A stretch of 64,000 nucleotides of DNA, from contig NC_092636.1 in NCBI RefSeq assembly GCF_039555335.1, positions 59,399,991-59,463,990 of the forward strand, read 5' to 3'. Below are positions 12,303 to 23,862 of the stretch, piece by piece. Positions within the stretch are counted from its first letter, which is position 1. The number at the start of each line of letters is the position of its first letter. The position numbers were made by a program, and so were the translations under genes. The notes under the pieces were generated by a model. It made no database searches. It was given only the letters and a program-made list of their open reading frames with translations, and had not been told where the DNA came from. The DNA comes from Amphiura filiformis. Taxonomy: Eukaryota > Echinodermata > Ophiuroidea > Amphilepidida > Amphiuridae.

Positions 12303-12439
12303 ATTGCCTATTGTACATTAATTCTTTGGCATTTAAAAAGTTACTACATCTTTCATGGACAATTCTTTCAAGAATTTTTGAAAAACAAGGCAACACAGAT
12401 ACTGGTCTATAATTACCAAATAATTGTGGAGAATCTTTC

Positions 12440-13199
12440 TTATATATAGGTACAACCTTTTGCTATTTTCAGAGCATCAGGAACAATTCCTTCTGTTAGT
12501 GACTTTTTTTTTATTATTTTCAATGGATATAAAATTTCAGTGGCAACCAATTTTACCACGTCAGACTTTATTAGATCATAACCTGGACTTTTTCTATTAC
12601 CTAAGTTGTTAATAATCTTCAGGGTTTCATTTTCGTCTGTCGGTTTGAAAAAACAACTAGTTAGATACTCATCAAAATTTTTGCCTTGGTGTTTTATAGA
12701 GGCAGCTAGTTTAGGTCCAATGCTGGCAAAGAATTCATTGAATTTGTTTGCTACTTTTGATGGATCATTATAAGTTTCATTGTCACTTACAAACTTTTGA
12801 GAAGATGTCTTTTTCGGACATCTGAGTACAGAATTTTCCATGTATTTCTCATATTATACCTTTCTTTGTCCAGTTGTGAACTGAAATAATTTTGTTTTGC
12901 CCTCCTCAATAAGGAGTTTAACTTGTTACGATACATCTTATATTTATGTACATTCGCATCAGTAGGTTTTTGGATATGTTTTTGAACAACTTGTTCTTTC
13001 TACGAATACATTTTAGTAGAGAATATGTTATCCAAGGTAGAGGCATCCTATTTTTTGTATGACATTTCTTAACTACCTTTTTTGGAATACAGTCATCAAA
13101 AACCGCTTTAAATATATCAATAAACTTGTTGTATGATACATTAGCATCATGATTTTCACACACATTGTTCACTGGTTCAAATCCTTTGTTTGGAGCCAA
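12440..13199 (-). pseudogene. N-terminal RT and linker fragments of LINE 1
   Basis: 13199-12918 encodes a linker typically found between endonuclease and RT (NRMPLPWITYSLLKCIRRKN). 12841-12440 encodes the early RT fingers region (KSPGYDLIKSDVVK). Both are truncated by frameshifts. Confidence 0.7.
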
Positions 13200-13205
13200 T
13201 CAATA

Positions 13206-13670
13206 ATTTCACGCAAAACCTCTATATAGTAGGAATGCGTGAAATTGGATGCAATAAGACGTTTTGCTATTGTTCGACCTAGGCTACATCATTTTTAACG
13301 CATGCGTGTTCGTCAATACAGCTTTAGTCTCCTCCACCTTCGCAACACGGTACGTGGAGTGACTGGAATCACAATGACGGCAGAGGAGAATACTAGTTGA
13401 TCAGAAAGTTTAATTCTATCATATCAAGCATATAATACCTGAACAATCACCGTCATTTCATCGATTTACTACAAAATATATTGTATACTCATAATATAAT
13501 TTTAAAATTGTAAACCTGTTAACTTATATATTTGTGTACTAAAGTATATTGACACGTAAATAAAATCATGTTGAAGACAAAATGGCCACCAATCCGCCTA
13601 TTGTCTAGACCTAGGGTACATCTTCCGGTTTGGTTATGTAACCTAGGATGCTTATCCCTTTGTATCCCTG
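13206..13670. other. Stretch without recognised feature
   Basis: Flank between LINE 1 and the foldback mosaic. No gene, tandem array or terminal repeat is recognised. Confidence 0.4.
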
Positions 13671-14320
13671 GTCAGGATTTGGTCGGCCATCTTTGGTTTC
13701 CCGCTAGCACCAACCTGGTGTTTTGAGCGTCCGATTGTGCAAATAAAAGCCGCCTAACACCTAGAGAAGATGCAAAGACGAGGAGGGTTAATAGAATAAT
13801 ATATACAATAGAGGTAATCCTGTCGCATCTTTTCATACATAGTCCTTTTGTTCATCCATTTGTGATGCGATCAAGCAAAATCAGTCGGAACTTGGAAATA
13901 TTGATTTTGAGATATAGCCATACAAAGGAAATATTTCCTTTTGTTTTCTCTTGTTTTGGAAACTCTTTAATTGCTCATATTTTTGGAACTGACCGTTCAG
14001 TTTCAATGGGGTTTTCTGCAAAATCCAGATATGTAAATGCCTTTTACCTTCCTGTATGAAACTGAAAATTTAATATTTCCGAGTTCCGACTGATTTTGCT
14101 TGATCGCATCACATTTGTACATCTATATGAATAGATGCAACGGGATTACCTGCGGAATGTAAGGCGGCTTTTATTTGCACAACTGTTGGAACTGTATTGT
14201 GTTGTAAACTTAAATCATTCTTTTGTCTACCTGTGTTTTCGCGGAAGGTGTAAAACGGGTGATGGAATGCAGTTTAAAATTTCCGCCAAGGCCGAATCAT
14301 TTCACATTTTGGATGCATTG
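13671..14320. repeat. Foldback repeat R, copy 1, interrupted
   Basis: The sequence GGTCAGGATTTGGTCGGCC through GTGTAAAACGGGTGATGG recurs at 15531-15960 and, inverted and partial, at 16860-17165. The repeat folds back: GCAAATAAAAGCCGCCT on one side pairs with AGGCGGCTTTTATTTGC on the other. This copy is split by a separate element (13862-14112) absent from copy 2. Confidence 0.7.
13862..14112. mobile_element. Foldback MITE nested inside repeat R (251 bp)
   Basis: The termini GTGATGCGATCAAGC and GCTTGATCGCATCAC are flanked by ATTT on both sides. The uninterrupted target is present in copy 2 around 15716-15724, where the sequence reads straight through CCATTTGTACATC. The arms are at least 35 bases long. 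The open frame spanning it is a by-product of the foldback. Confidence 0.8.
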
Positions 14321-14358
14321 AAATTATGTGTAGGAGTGCGTGTATTTGGATTCGTCTG

Positions 14359-14438
14359 TACGAAATACGCTTATTCGATCAGGCTGAGTTCACATAGTAT
14401 CATGTGAACTCAGCCTGATCGAATGAGCGTATTTCGTA
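14359..14438. repeat. 80-bp near-perfect palindrome
   Basis: The arm from TACGAAATACGC to TGAGTTCACAT is followed immediately by its reverse complement, ending GCGTATTTCGTA. The loop is only a few bases. As DNA it could extrude a cruciform. Confidence 0.75.
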
Positions 14439-14628
14439 TAGCGAATAGCGAATACCGTGTACTTCTATGTGATCGCAGCCTAAGGTACCACGGGAAAATT
14501 CGCATAATAATACAATATAACGCGTGATAGGTATGAATGGTTGTAGAATCGATCTAGAGACCTGTCCTCTGTCATCTTAAGTTATCTTACAGCGTGTTTA
14601 TAATGAATATACCGCATTTTGAGTTGAG

Positions 14629-15484
14629 TATACGCCGTAGAAGTGACGTCATAATCGGATTAACTACCATAGCAATAGATGTATACAATTTTTGAATATA
14701 CCGCGCTGCACTGCAGCAGGTTGCACTCATCACCTGTCTTCAATCATATAATAGATTGAATACAATACCGCTCTTTTCAAATAGACTAATCTTACAGGTG
14801 CAATCTATAGTTCAATGCATCGGTACCGCATGAACGTTGTAGTGCGGGGCGATATAGCCAAAATTGTATTCATCTATTGCTATGGTAGTTAATCCGATTA
14901 ACTACGTCACTTCTACGGCGTATACGCTGGCGAAGTTACGTAATAATCGGATTAACTACCATAGCAATAGGTGAAAACAATTTTTGAATATACCGCGCTG
15001 CACTGATAAGTTCACGCGGTACCTCTGCATTGAACCATATCATGCTGATTATTTGCACCTGTAAGATTAGTAACTTTGAAAAGACCAGTATTGTATTCAT
15101 TCTATGATTGCAGACATACACAGGTGATGAGTGTAACCTGCTTGTAGTGAAGCGCGATATGTTCAAAATTGTTTTCATCTATTGCTATGGTAGTTAATCC
15201 GATTTATTACGTTACTTCGCCAGCGTATACGCCGTAGAAATAACGTAGTTAATCGGATTAACTACCATACAATTTTGGCAATAGATTTCAAAGAAATGCT
15301 AGTCACTTGCACCTGTAAGATTAGTCTCTTTGAAAAGAGCGGTATTGTATTCAATCTATTATTTTGATTGAAGACAGGTAATGAGTGCAACCTGCTGCAG
15401 TGCAGCGCGGTATATTCAAAAATTGTATTCATCTATTGCTATGGTAGTTAATCCGATTATGACGTCACTTCTACAGCTTATACC
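14629..15484. mobile_element. Three family-3 palindromic MITEs in tandem
   Basis: Copies at 14629-14924, 14921-15229 and 15226-15484 abut and share the TATA at each junction (GGCGTATACGCTGG and CAGCGTATACGCCG). Each is about 260-310 bases with arms like those of 8343-8650. The middle copy has matching changes in both arms (GCTGGCGAAGTTACG). The final copy ends with a degenerate terminus. Confidence 0.8.
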
Positions 15485-15530
15485 GTATACGATAATCCTT
15501 GTATAGACGAATCCAACGAGCCAAGTCATG

Positions 15531-15960
15531 GTCAGGATTTGGTCGGCCATCTTTGGTTTCCCGCTAGCACCAACCTGGGGTATTGAGCGCCAGATTGTGC
15601 AAATAAAAGCCGCCTAATACCTGGAGAAGATGTAAAGATGAGGAGGGTTAATAGAATAATATATACAATAGAGGTAATCCTGTCGCATCTATTCATACAT
15701 TATCCTTTTGTTCATCCATTTGTACATCTATGAATACATGCGACGGGATTACCTGCGGAATTATCTCTATTGTATTATTCTATTAACCCTCCTCGACCTT
15801 AAGGCGGTTTTTATTTGCACAACTGTTGGAACTGTATTGTGTTGTAAACTTAAATCAATCTTTTGTCTACCTGGGTTTTCGCGGAAGGTGTAAAACGGGT
15901 GATGGAATGCAGTTTAAAATTTCCGCCAAGGCCGAATCATTACACATTTTGGATGCATTG
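15531..15960. repeat. Foldback repeat R, copy 2 (uninterrupted)
   Basis: Closely similar to 13671-14320 but without the 251-bp insertion, and with an extra arm segment around 15757-15800 pairing with 15635-15680. It supplies the empty site for the nested element of copy 1. Confidence 0.7.
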
Positions 15961-17292
15961 TGAATTTGGATTCCTCTATAGACGAATCCAAATCCACGCA
16001 TTCCTACACCTGACTAGTAGCCTTTAGTTGGGTAGCCGTCAGCTACAATCAGAGAAGATGTAAAGAAGGAGATAGATCCAGCTACCCTCAAACAAAATAT
16101 GTGTGTTGCCGCTCATTCAAAAGCAATCACGCTATTTAGGTTTAACAATAAAATACAACAAAAGGGTTCGAACCCATGACGGGTGTGATACACAAGTTGC
16201 TGCTTACTAGTTTTAGGGAAAGGTCAGTGTCTGTATACCATCAATACTATGCATACCATGCATGCAGATCCTAACATCCAGTTTATTTCAAATAAAATAT
16301 GACCGAAGTTCCATGGCAAATAATAATTTGGCACGCTTGGTTACGCTTTCAACCTCTACGATTTATGATACAGACTATTTTCAATTATCAAAATATCTTT
16401 ATTAGGTTTGCAGGAAATGACAGGAAAATACATTAAAACAGTAAAATATAGATGATCAAAAATCATCCCGTTTCTAACAAAATCCTAAAACACTCTCCTA
16501 AATAATTAATATATGTTCCAAAATGGGCGGATATTTTTTGGAATCTTTACAAAACTACATTTCTTTCTTATAGTATCCCTGCAGAGCAACATCAGGTACT
16601 TAACACACACGTTTCATACTTTCAAGGAATTATCTATAGAAACATTGGATATGGTTTCAATTCTGGAGTGAAAATTAATCAACCGTAGTCGGCAACACAC
16701 ATCACATCAAAGGCTACTTTCAAGTAGATGTGTAACTACTTGAGAATAAAGGACTATGAATAGGTGCGACAGGATAACCTACGGGATTATCTCAAGGATA
16801 TAATTCCGTTCTTCCTCCTTCTTTTTCAACTTTCCTGGCTACAATGCACCCAAAATGTGAAATGATTCGGCCTTGGCGGAAATTTTAAACTGCATTCCAT
16901 CACCCATTTTACACCTTCCGCGAAAACACAGGTAGACAAAAATGATTCAAGTTTACAACACAATAGGCCCTATAGTTCCCTTCGGAAAAACACACATGGT
17001 CTATTCGCTGTTGAAGTGACATAATAATCGGATTAACTACACCATATCAAACGCTACAAATGGATGTACTTGCGAACAAAAGGACTATGTATGAATAGAT
17101 GTGACGGGATTACCTGCGGAATTATCTCTATTGTATATATTATTCTATTAACCCTCCTCTTCCGTGCATCTTCTCTAGGTACACAGGTGATTAGTGCAAT
17201 CTGCTTGTAGTGCAGGGCGGTCTATTCAAAAATTGTATTCATCTATTGCTATGGTAGTTAATCCGATTATGACGTCACTTCTACGGCGTATA
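15961..17292. repeat. Mosaic of fragments of repeat R and family-3 MITE
   Basis: Inverted fragments of repeat R lie at about 16860-16965 and 17045-17165, and a family-3 left-arm fragment at about 17015-17042. A right half lies at about 17165-17292. The region around 16160-16185 contains GGGTTCGAACCC, which resembles a Pol III B box on either strand, but no full tRNA-like fold is evident. No gene. Confidence 0.5.
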
Positions 17293-19989
17293 ATCAACGC
17301 ACTGCAGGGTTTATTATTCGATTGTGTCCAATTTGAGCGCTGACATATTGGAAAATGTTGCCAATCAATATTCATGAGAGTGTACATTCACAGTCTAGTT
17401 TTCAAAATTTCAGTGATGATTTGAAGATGTTCAGTGATTTATGCCTAATGCGCGACTTGTAGGCCAACACGAGAAATTGGAAAAGGACAACAAAAGCCAT
17501 GGAAATATGTTATTTGCATAATAAATACAATATTGGTATGTCATGCTCAAATTCTAAGCTTGCAAGGTGAAATTGATCTAATATTTTTAGTCCAAGTATT
17601 TCTCATCAAGTTGATATACATATGAATTGTAATATCACAATTTACTAATTATATACTAAAGATGCGGCCTGATCAATTTTATCCATATGTGTAAAAAACA
17701 TTAAATTAACTTATATATTATTAATACTTGATTCAGAGTTTTTCTGATAGCAAAAACAGTATACGTTCTGTGCATTGAGAATGTTGACAGTCCATTCTCT
17801 CAAAGCTGGCAATATTCATTTCATGACATAGTCACTGTAGTTTCTAGGTGAAATCTGTCTCGTTCGAAGGAACTCGTCGCTTACAGTTGGTTTTTAATGG
17901 ACTGTCAATGCAATTTTAAGCGACATATTTCCTCAAAAAAGGAGTCATTTTCATTGTCCTCACAATATTAGCTTGCCAATAATATGATGTTGTCCGAGCA
18001 ATATATATGCCCTTTAATAATAATTTAGCCAGCACCAGACATAAATCACGCATGCTTACTTTATAATTGATTCAAGCGCAATACTTCAGTAATTCGTGCG
18101 AAACAATTTCCTTAATGACATTTCATCCTTTTTACGCTCAATTGAAAATGTGTTCCAACAGTTTCATATAAATTTCACGAGTGTTCCATTAACATGATAC
18201 TAGTCTCAGACATGACGCATATTACATCATGCATGAATATGCAAGCGTAGACAGTCGGTTATTTCACCTAGTCTGAGAGCAAAATAATAATTACGAGCTT
18301 AGAGTTTATATCACGATTAGGGTTAGGCGTTTCCAACGTACACACACTGCAACTGCTTTCAAGTTCAAGTGTTTTATAGTTCACCTCCTGACCAAACTTA
18401 ATTTTTTAGGTTTCTTAGATGGTCCTAAAACACACTCAACATTTTTTCCGTAGGCGAGGAAGGTTCAATAGTATAATAGTTGAGCCACCTGCGAAATACC
18501 GTTCTCGAGGTATAAGGATACGTAAGAAAATAACGTGACCACGTGTTCTTTTGTTCAAGTAATCACGTAACCACGTGACGTACGTGGATCCCATGCCTGT
18601 GATGTAAATATCGATAATTGATCACAAATCTTCAGAACATTATTGTAAAATATGTCAAATTAAACGTTGCCTATTCCAAACTACCTAGTATGTTTGTAGA
18701 GCCTGCCTAAAAAAAATTGTGCAAGTGAAAAGCGCCCTCTTTGCAAATAGAAAATACCATTGTGACATGATGCTTATAAATCAACGTCAAGTGCGTAGTC
18801 TTAGCTCTCAAATGTTGTTTGTTCTGTTCAATTTGCTTGTTTTAATCTCGTGATACAGGCTGAATTGAATATGGCCAAAATGTTTCTTTCATCAATTCCC
18901 AGCCAATAAGTTAGGTCTGAATCAATTTAAAAGTACTTCAATTTTTAGTGGTCATGCCTATTAATAGTAGTCGAAACTCTTTATCGATTCTTTTCTATTG
19001 AATCATGAATTAAATTCTAGCATAGCAAGCGTCGTGTGAAGCAGAATCGATCCATGGTCCGGTTGGTCTCTAATATCATGCTGATTAAATACAGTCACGT
19101 CATTGCCATCAATCGATTCAAAACATGAAAAATTGAGGATACTGCTAGCTCAGAATACGATCATGTCAGAAATTAATATTTTGTTCTGGGCCTGATTATT
19201 CGGACTACTGCTAGCTTATCTTTTGCTGCGGACTGGTCTTGTTGTTTCGGTGACTATTTTTTGAAGTGAAACGTGGTTTGATCTAGACGAATCGAGGATA
19301 AAGGATTCGTTGCACAGAATCAACGCAGAATCAACTTGGTAAATTTATTTAAATTCATATTAATTTTTTTCTGTATTCAAATGCCATTTTCAACTTGGAC
19401 AGAGCAGAGAAGATGTAAAGAACAGAGTGACAGAGACGAACCAACCGAGAGTCAATTATTCAGTCTTCTGTATCGTTATACCAGGGCAGTAATGTGTTAA
19501 TACATGCAAGTATAAAAAGAATTAAGGTCAATTTTGGCTAGAATGACTTATGACTACACTTGTTGGAATTAGTACGAGATACTCTATTTGAAATTCGGGG
19601 GTACTGCAGTTTCGTACTGACGTTTTCTTGCACTTCATGTTTTACCACTTCTGGAGGGTTTACCCCAAATCAGTGGGAAAATTACAATGATTGGATATGA
19701 TTTTAGCGAAAGCTTACATTAAGGATTATTTTTTTTTTTTTTCAGAAAAAAAATGTTTGCTTGTCCATAGATCACTTCAGTAGTTGAGTCGGTCGGTGGG
19801 GAAAGAAGGGTTTTTTTCTTATATCTTTTTATTCCAAGTACCAAATGTATTATGTGAATTTAAGTACTTGTTTTATGTAATACACTCACTGACAACAGAA
19901 TTTCCACCAAAGACAAATTCAAGGTAAACCCTACTTTATTTTACATGTATATGTCTGGTAGACTTAAAATACGGTACTGCATTTTAAGT
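17293..19989. other. About 2.7 kb without recognised gene or element
   Basis: AT-rich sequence with short chance frames only. The short string CAGAGAAGATGTAAAG at about 19404, also found near 16049, is the only link I see to the neighbouring repeat mosaic. Confidence 0.45.
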
Positions 19990-20124
19990 TCAAATATGTT
20001 TTAGCTGTGCAGACGCTGAGGATGATAATATAGACTATTGGAGTATTGTTGATAAAGCAACAAGAACAGGTCAGAAACCACAACCATATAGTGTGACCTT
20101 TGTTCTGCTTCTGGTTTTAGGAGG

Positions 20125-20148
20125 GATGTTGAGTCAAACCCAGGGCCG
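20125..20148 (+). other. 2A-like ribosome-skipping motif DVESNPGP in LINE 2
   Basis: The eight codons match the consensus D(V/I)E(S/T)NPGP; skipping would occur between the final glycine and proline. The leucine-rich segment expected just upstream (YSVTFVLLLVLGG, from about 20087) is present but in another frame, because one base is missing after 20124. The motif is therefore recognisable but disconnected in this copy. In other elements the 2A lets an N-terminal product separate from the endonuclease/RT. Confidence 0.8.
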
Positions 20149-20204
20149 GTTAAGGATCCGTGTAAAATCTGTAGTAAACCGGTGGCTAAGACGCATATAG
20201 AGCC

Positions 20205-21527
20205 TTACAGTGTGATGAATGTGATCAGTGGGTTCATATCAAATGCGGCGATATAACACCAATTGAGTACGAAAACTTGGGGAAGAGTAGTGCTACATGG
20301 ATTTGCCACATATGTGGATTTGCAAATTTTTCAACATCATTCGGCAGCTCAGAATCAATCCTAAGTACTGAAAATTCCTTTACAGTTTTGACAGATGATA
20401 TGAACGGTACTGGTAACAATGCTAGATCATCAGACAATCCTGATAATCCCAATCCTGATTCAAGTTCAACAGAATCAGAGGCAAGTAGTGAGCACAGTGG
20501 GCCAACAAGACACAAACCAAAATTTAGAAAGCTTAAACTACTTATTATCAATTGCCAAGGTTTAAAAAGCAAGAGGAAACAAAGAGACTTCCAGAGTGTA
20601 ATACAACAAGAAGACCCGGACATTATTTGTGGTACCGAGTCCCATCTGGATGGAGATTACTGCTCCAGTGAGATCTTCACCGATAGTTTTGACATCTTTA
20701 GGAAGGATCGTAACAGATACGGGGGAGGTGTTTTTGTTGGGTTAAAGAGAGACCTGCTCGGCATGGAGGAAGATAGCCTTCAAACAGATTGTGAATCAGT
20801 CTGGGTCAAAATACTCTTTGCCGGGAAAAAAACCCTTTATGTAGGGTCCTTTTACAGAACCACAAATTCTGACCCAAAGGCACTTGAAGAACTTGATATT
20901 GCTCTGAAAAAGTTAACTGGAAGAAACTGTCTACCCAATATTATAATAGGTGGTGATTTCAACACACCTGATATTAATTGGACATCTATGACCATTAAGA
21001 AAAATCCACAGTATGGCAAGAAACTTAATCAAACTCTTCTAGACATAGCAAATGACAACATGCTAACCCAAGTCCAGCATGTTCCTACCCGTGGTGACAA
21101 TATCCTGGAATTGTGCTTCACAACTCTTCCTGATCAAGTGAAGGACGAATATGCAGTCCCAGGAATTGATGACCACGACGCAGTCTCTGTGAACCTTGAC
21201 ACTGCTGTCAAGTACAGCCGTAAGCAACCAAGAACTGTTTACCAATTCAGGAAAGGGAACATGGATGGAGTCAGAAAAGACATGGAGGATTTCAAGGACT
21301 GTTTTTTAGAATCTGAACCAATGGGAAATAACATTGAAGACAACTGGAATTCACTTAAGAATGCAATTTTCAAGGCAATGGACAACAATGTCCCAACAAA
21401 ACAGTTATCAACATGGCAACATGTGCCTTGGATGACTACCACCATCAAAAGATTAATAAAAAAAGAAAAAGAGACAATGGAACAAAGCAAAGAGGACACA
21501 AACGGAGGAAGACTGGGAAACTTTTAG
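20205..21527 (+). pseudogene. LINE 2 PHD finger second half and APE endonuclease
   Basis: The frame begins within the PHD-like finger (CDECDQWVHIKC, then CHICG); the first CxxC pair (CKIC, 20161-20172) is in another frame because of an indel near 20200. A Ser/Asp/Asn-rich linker follows. The endonuclease then has recognisable active-site blocks: INCQGLKS, GTESHLDGD, GGDFNTPDINW and DDHDAVSV. The frame ends at 21527, where a shift separates it from 21532-21861. This is the most intact LINE coding segment in the window. Confidence 0.85.
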
Positions 21528-21531
21528 AAAG

Positions 21532-23730
21532 TTGAGGAAGGAAGTGAAAGCTGAGATGAAGAAATCTCATGAAAAGTATGTTGGTGGAATCCTGGACAAC
21601 TCACTGAAAGAGACACCAAAGAAGTTTTGGTCGTATATAAGTAGTTTGAAGAAGGACACGAATGGTATACCAACATTGAAGACTGACAATGGGCCGGCGA
21701 TAGACAGCAAGATGAAGGCAAACGCACTGAATGAACAGTATCAGTCGGTATTTACCAAAGAAGATACATCACACATACCAAAGGAAACCACAAATTGCTA
21801 TCCACCAATGCCCAATATAATGTTCACTACTGAAGGCATAGAAAAACTGCTGCGGAATTAAACCCAGCCAAAGCTTCAGGGCCAGACCTTATCCCGATCC
21901 GCATCTTGAAAGAGGCAGCCCAGCAGATCGCACCAGTCCTGCAGGTCAATTTAAACACTATCTTACCAAACTGGCAACCTACCGCAAGATTGGCTCTCTG
22001 CGAATGTGGTAGCTATTTTCAAGAAGGGCAATCGTAATGTACCAGCGAACTATCGCCCAGTATCGTTGACTTGCGTGATTACAAAGTTAATGGAACATAT
22101 CATCTTCCATGCCATAATGGACCACGGAGTCCCAGTTGTTAGTCACCATGGAGGAGATAGCGAGGGCGTTGGATAATCACCATCAAATCGATATGCTGAT
22201 ACTCGATTTTTCCAAGGCCTTCGATACGGTGCCCCATCAGCGACTCCTTGGAAAGATTGACCACTACGGAATCAGTGACAACACCAAGAAATGGATAACA
22301 ACCTGGTTCACTACAAGATCACAACGAGTTGTTGTAGATGGAGAGGCATCCGAGTCCATCCACGTTCAATCTGGAGTGCCACAAGGCACAGTCTTGGGGC
22401 ACTTGATGTTTCTCTTATACGAGGGGGTATCCAAAAGTTTTTGACATCACCCAGAAGTGAAAGAGCTATACCGATGAAATTTTGTCAGTGTAATCACTGG
22501 TCCTTATGTACATTATGGTCCAAAAATGGTCTCATAAGTATGTTTACTTTCTTCACAGGAGGCGCTAGATGGGAAGTAGGCGCATAACCTTTTCATGATA
22601 AGATCCTCCACTTTCTTGAGTTTTTTCACTGTGGCCGCATCATCCGTTAAGTGATGGACGTCCACTTCTTGGCTCATCTGTGAGGGACATGTGGCCAGTT
22701 TGGAAATTCCTTTTTCAAAAAGCAATAGTGCCATATGATGGGCAATCATCACCGTAGATTACTTTCATTTCATCATAGATTTTCTGAGCATTGTAGGCCT
22801 AACCCTTCAAATGCAGGAACTTAATCATGCTGCGTGCCTCAATTTTCACCATCTTTCAGGTTATGCGCCTACTGCCCATCTAGCGCCACCTGTAAAGAAA
22901 GTAAACATACTTATGAGACCATTTTTGGACCATAATGTACATAAGGACCAGTGATTACACTGACGAAATTTCATCGGTATAGCTCTTTCACTTCTGGTTG
23001 ATGTCAAAAACTTTTGGATACCCCCTCGTACATAAATGACATCGGGAAGAATATCAACTCATCCATCAAGCTCTTCGCTGGTGGCTGTCTTCTCTTTCGT
23101 AAGATCAACACAGCAGAAGATACCACAGTTTCAAGTCAAGCATACCTAGGAGTGGAGATCCATGAGAAACTCAGCTGGAAACCGCATATCAAGGCAATGA
23201 CAGCAAAAGCCAACAGAACCCTTGGTTTCATCAGACGAAATCTGGGCAGATGTTCTTCCTCCATCAAGCAACAAGCATACACAACTTTAGTCAGATAGCA
23301 GCTTGAATATGGGGCAACAATTTGGGATCCTTACCGGCAGAACCAGATCGACAGCATTGAGAAAATTCAAAGGAGGGCAGTACGCTTCATAACTGGCAAT
23401 TATCAAAGGGAAGGAAGCGTCACAGCTATGAGACTTGACATTGGACTACCAACCCTTGAGGATCGGCGCAAACAATCACGCCTGGTGACAATGTACAAGA
23501 TCCTCAACCATCAGGTAGCTGTTCGTTCCCCTTCCTGACTACATCACGCCTAAAGGAAGAGCAACCAGACGCGCAACACCAACACAGATTCACTAGACTG
23601 AGCACATCTTCAGATTCATACAAGTATAGTTTCTTCCCCCGGACCATGAAAGATTGGGACGAGCTTCCTCACAGCACCATAGAGCTGCCCACCTTGGAGC
23701 AGTTCAAGGAAGCCGTCAGCACCGAGTAGT
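21532..23730 (+). pseudogene. LINE 2 reverse transcriptase, broken
   Basis: 21532-21861 covers the linker (KKFWSYISSLKKD). 21861-22130 is readable as RT fingers (AKASGPDLIPI) with shifts. 22136-22418 carries DFSKAFDTVPHQRLL and SGVPQGTVLG. After the mariner insertion the frame resumes with INDIGKN at 23031. The usual FADD block is degraded to FAGG, followed by a deletion. 23139 onward gives LGVEIHEKLSWKPHI and the C-terminal part. Several stops and shifts make it non-functional. Confidence 0.8.
22420..23028 (-). mobile_element. Mariner-derived element nested in LINE 2 RT (609 bp)
   Basis: Terminal inverted repeats of about 170 bases start CGAGGGGGTATCC and are flanked by TA (22418-22419 and 23029-23030). 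Removing the element and one TA restores the LINE frame LLYINDI. On the minus strand (22852 to about 22600) a decayed mariner transposase N-terminus is readable: KIEARSMIKFLHLKG, then DEPRSGRPS, with several stops. The catalytic domain is absent, so the copy is non-autonomous. Confidence 0.92.
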
Positions 23731-23862
23731 TGGCATCACTGTTTTTACTTGCACCTTGACTGTATATATTTGGCACATGCACGAGCCGTCCATCGTCGGC
23801 AACACCCTCGTCTAGATGCTTTGAGGCTTTGACGAGTAACCAAGTAGAAGTAGAAGTATACG

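Larger units (their letters stand above)
10352..13205 (-). mobile_element. LINE 1: Jockey/CR1-type non-LTR retrotransposon, decayed
   Basis: On the minus strand, fragments of one polyprotein follow each other at 13199-12918, 12841-12440, 12302-11985 and 12235-11285, separated by frameshifts. RT motifs are visible: SKAFDTIDH, PQGSILGPLLF and FADDTTVF. The 3' end is marked by AATAAAG and short GATTT tandem units (10352-10380), a tail style common in CR1-like elements. The 5' end, including the endonuclease, is missing. The 3' untranslated part has a tandem duplication interrupted by the MITE at 10680-11023. Confidence 0.85.
19990..23862 (+). mobile_element. LINE 2: CR1-type retrotransposon with 2A motif, PHD finger, endonuclease and RT
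   Basis: In order: a hydrophobic segment and DVESNPGP (20125-20148), a PHD-like zinc finger (20161-20325), an APE-type endonuclease (20520-21230), RT blocks (21861-22418 and 23031-23290) and a C-terminal region to about 23730. The element ends in AGTAGAAGTAGAAGTA (to about 23862), a microsatellite-style tail. Frameshifts lie after 20124, near 20200, near 21515 and elsewhere, and stops interrupt RT. A mariner-derived element sits at 22420-23028. APE-type LINEs with N-terminal 2A peptides are known from sea urchin and other animals. The exact 5' boundary is uncertain. Confidence 0.88.

Noticed and set aside
11285..13205. Active LINE
   Set aside because: Frameshifts separate its coding parts and the endonuclease is missing.
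16160..16185. GGGTTCGAACCC as a tRNA gene
   Set aside because: It is a self-complementary B-box-like string with no A box or cloverleaf around it.
20234..20623. Minus-strand frame of 129 codons
   Set aside because: It is the antisense shadow of the LINE 2 PHD/endonuclease frame.
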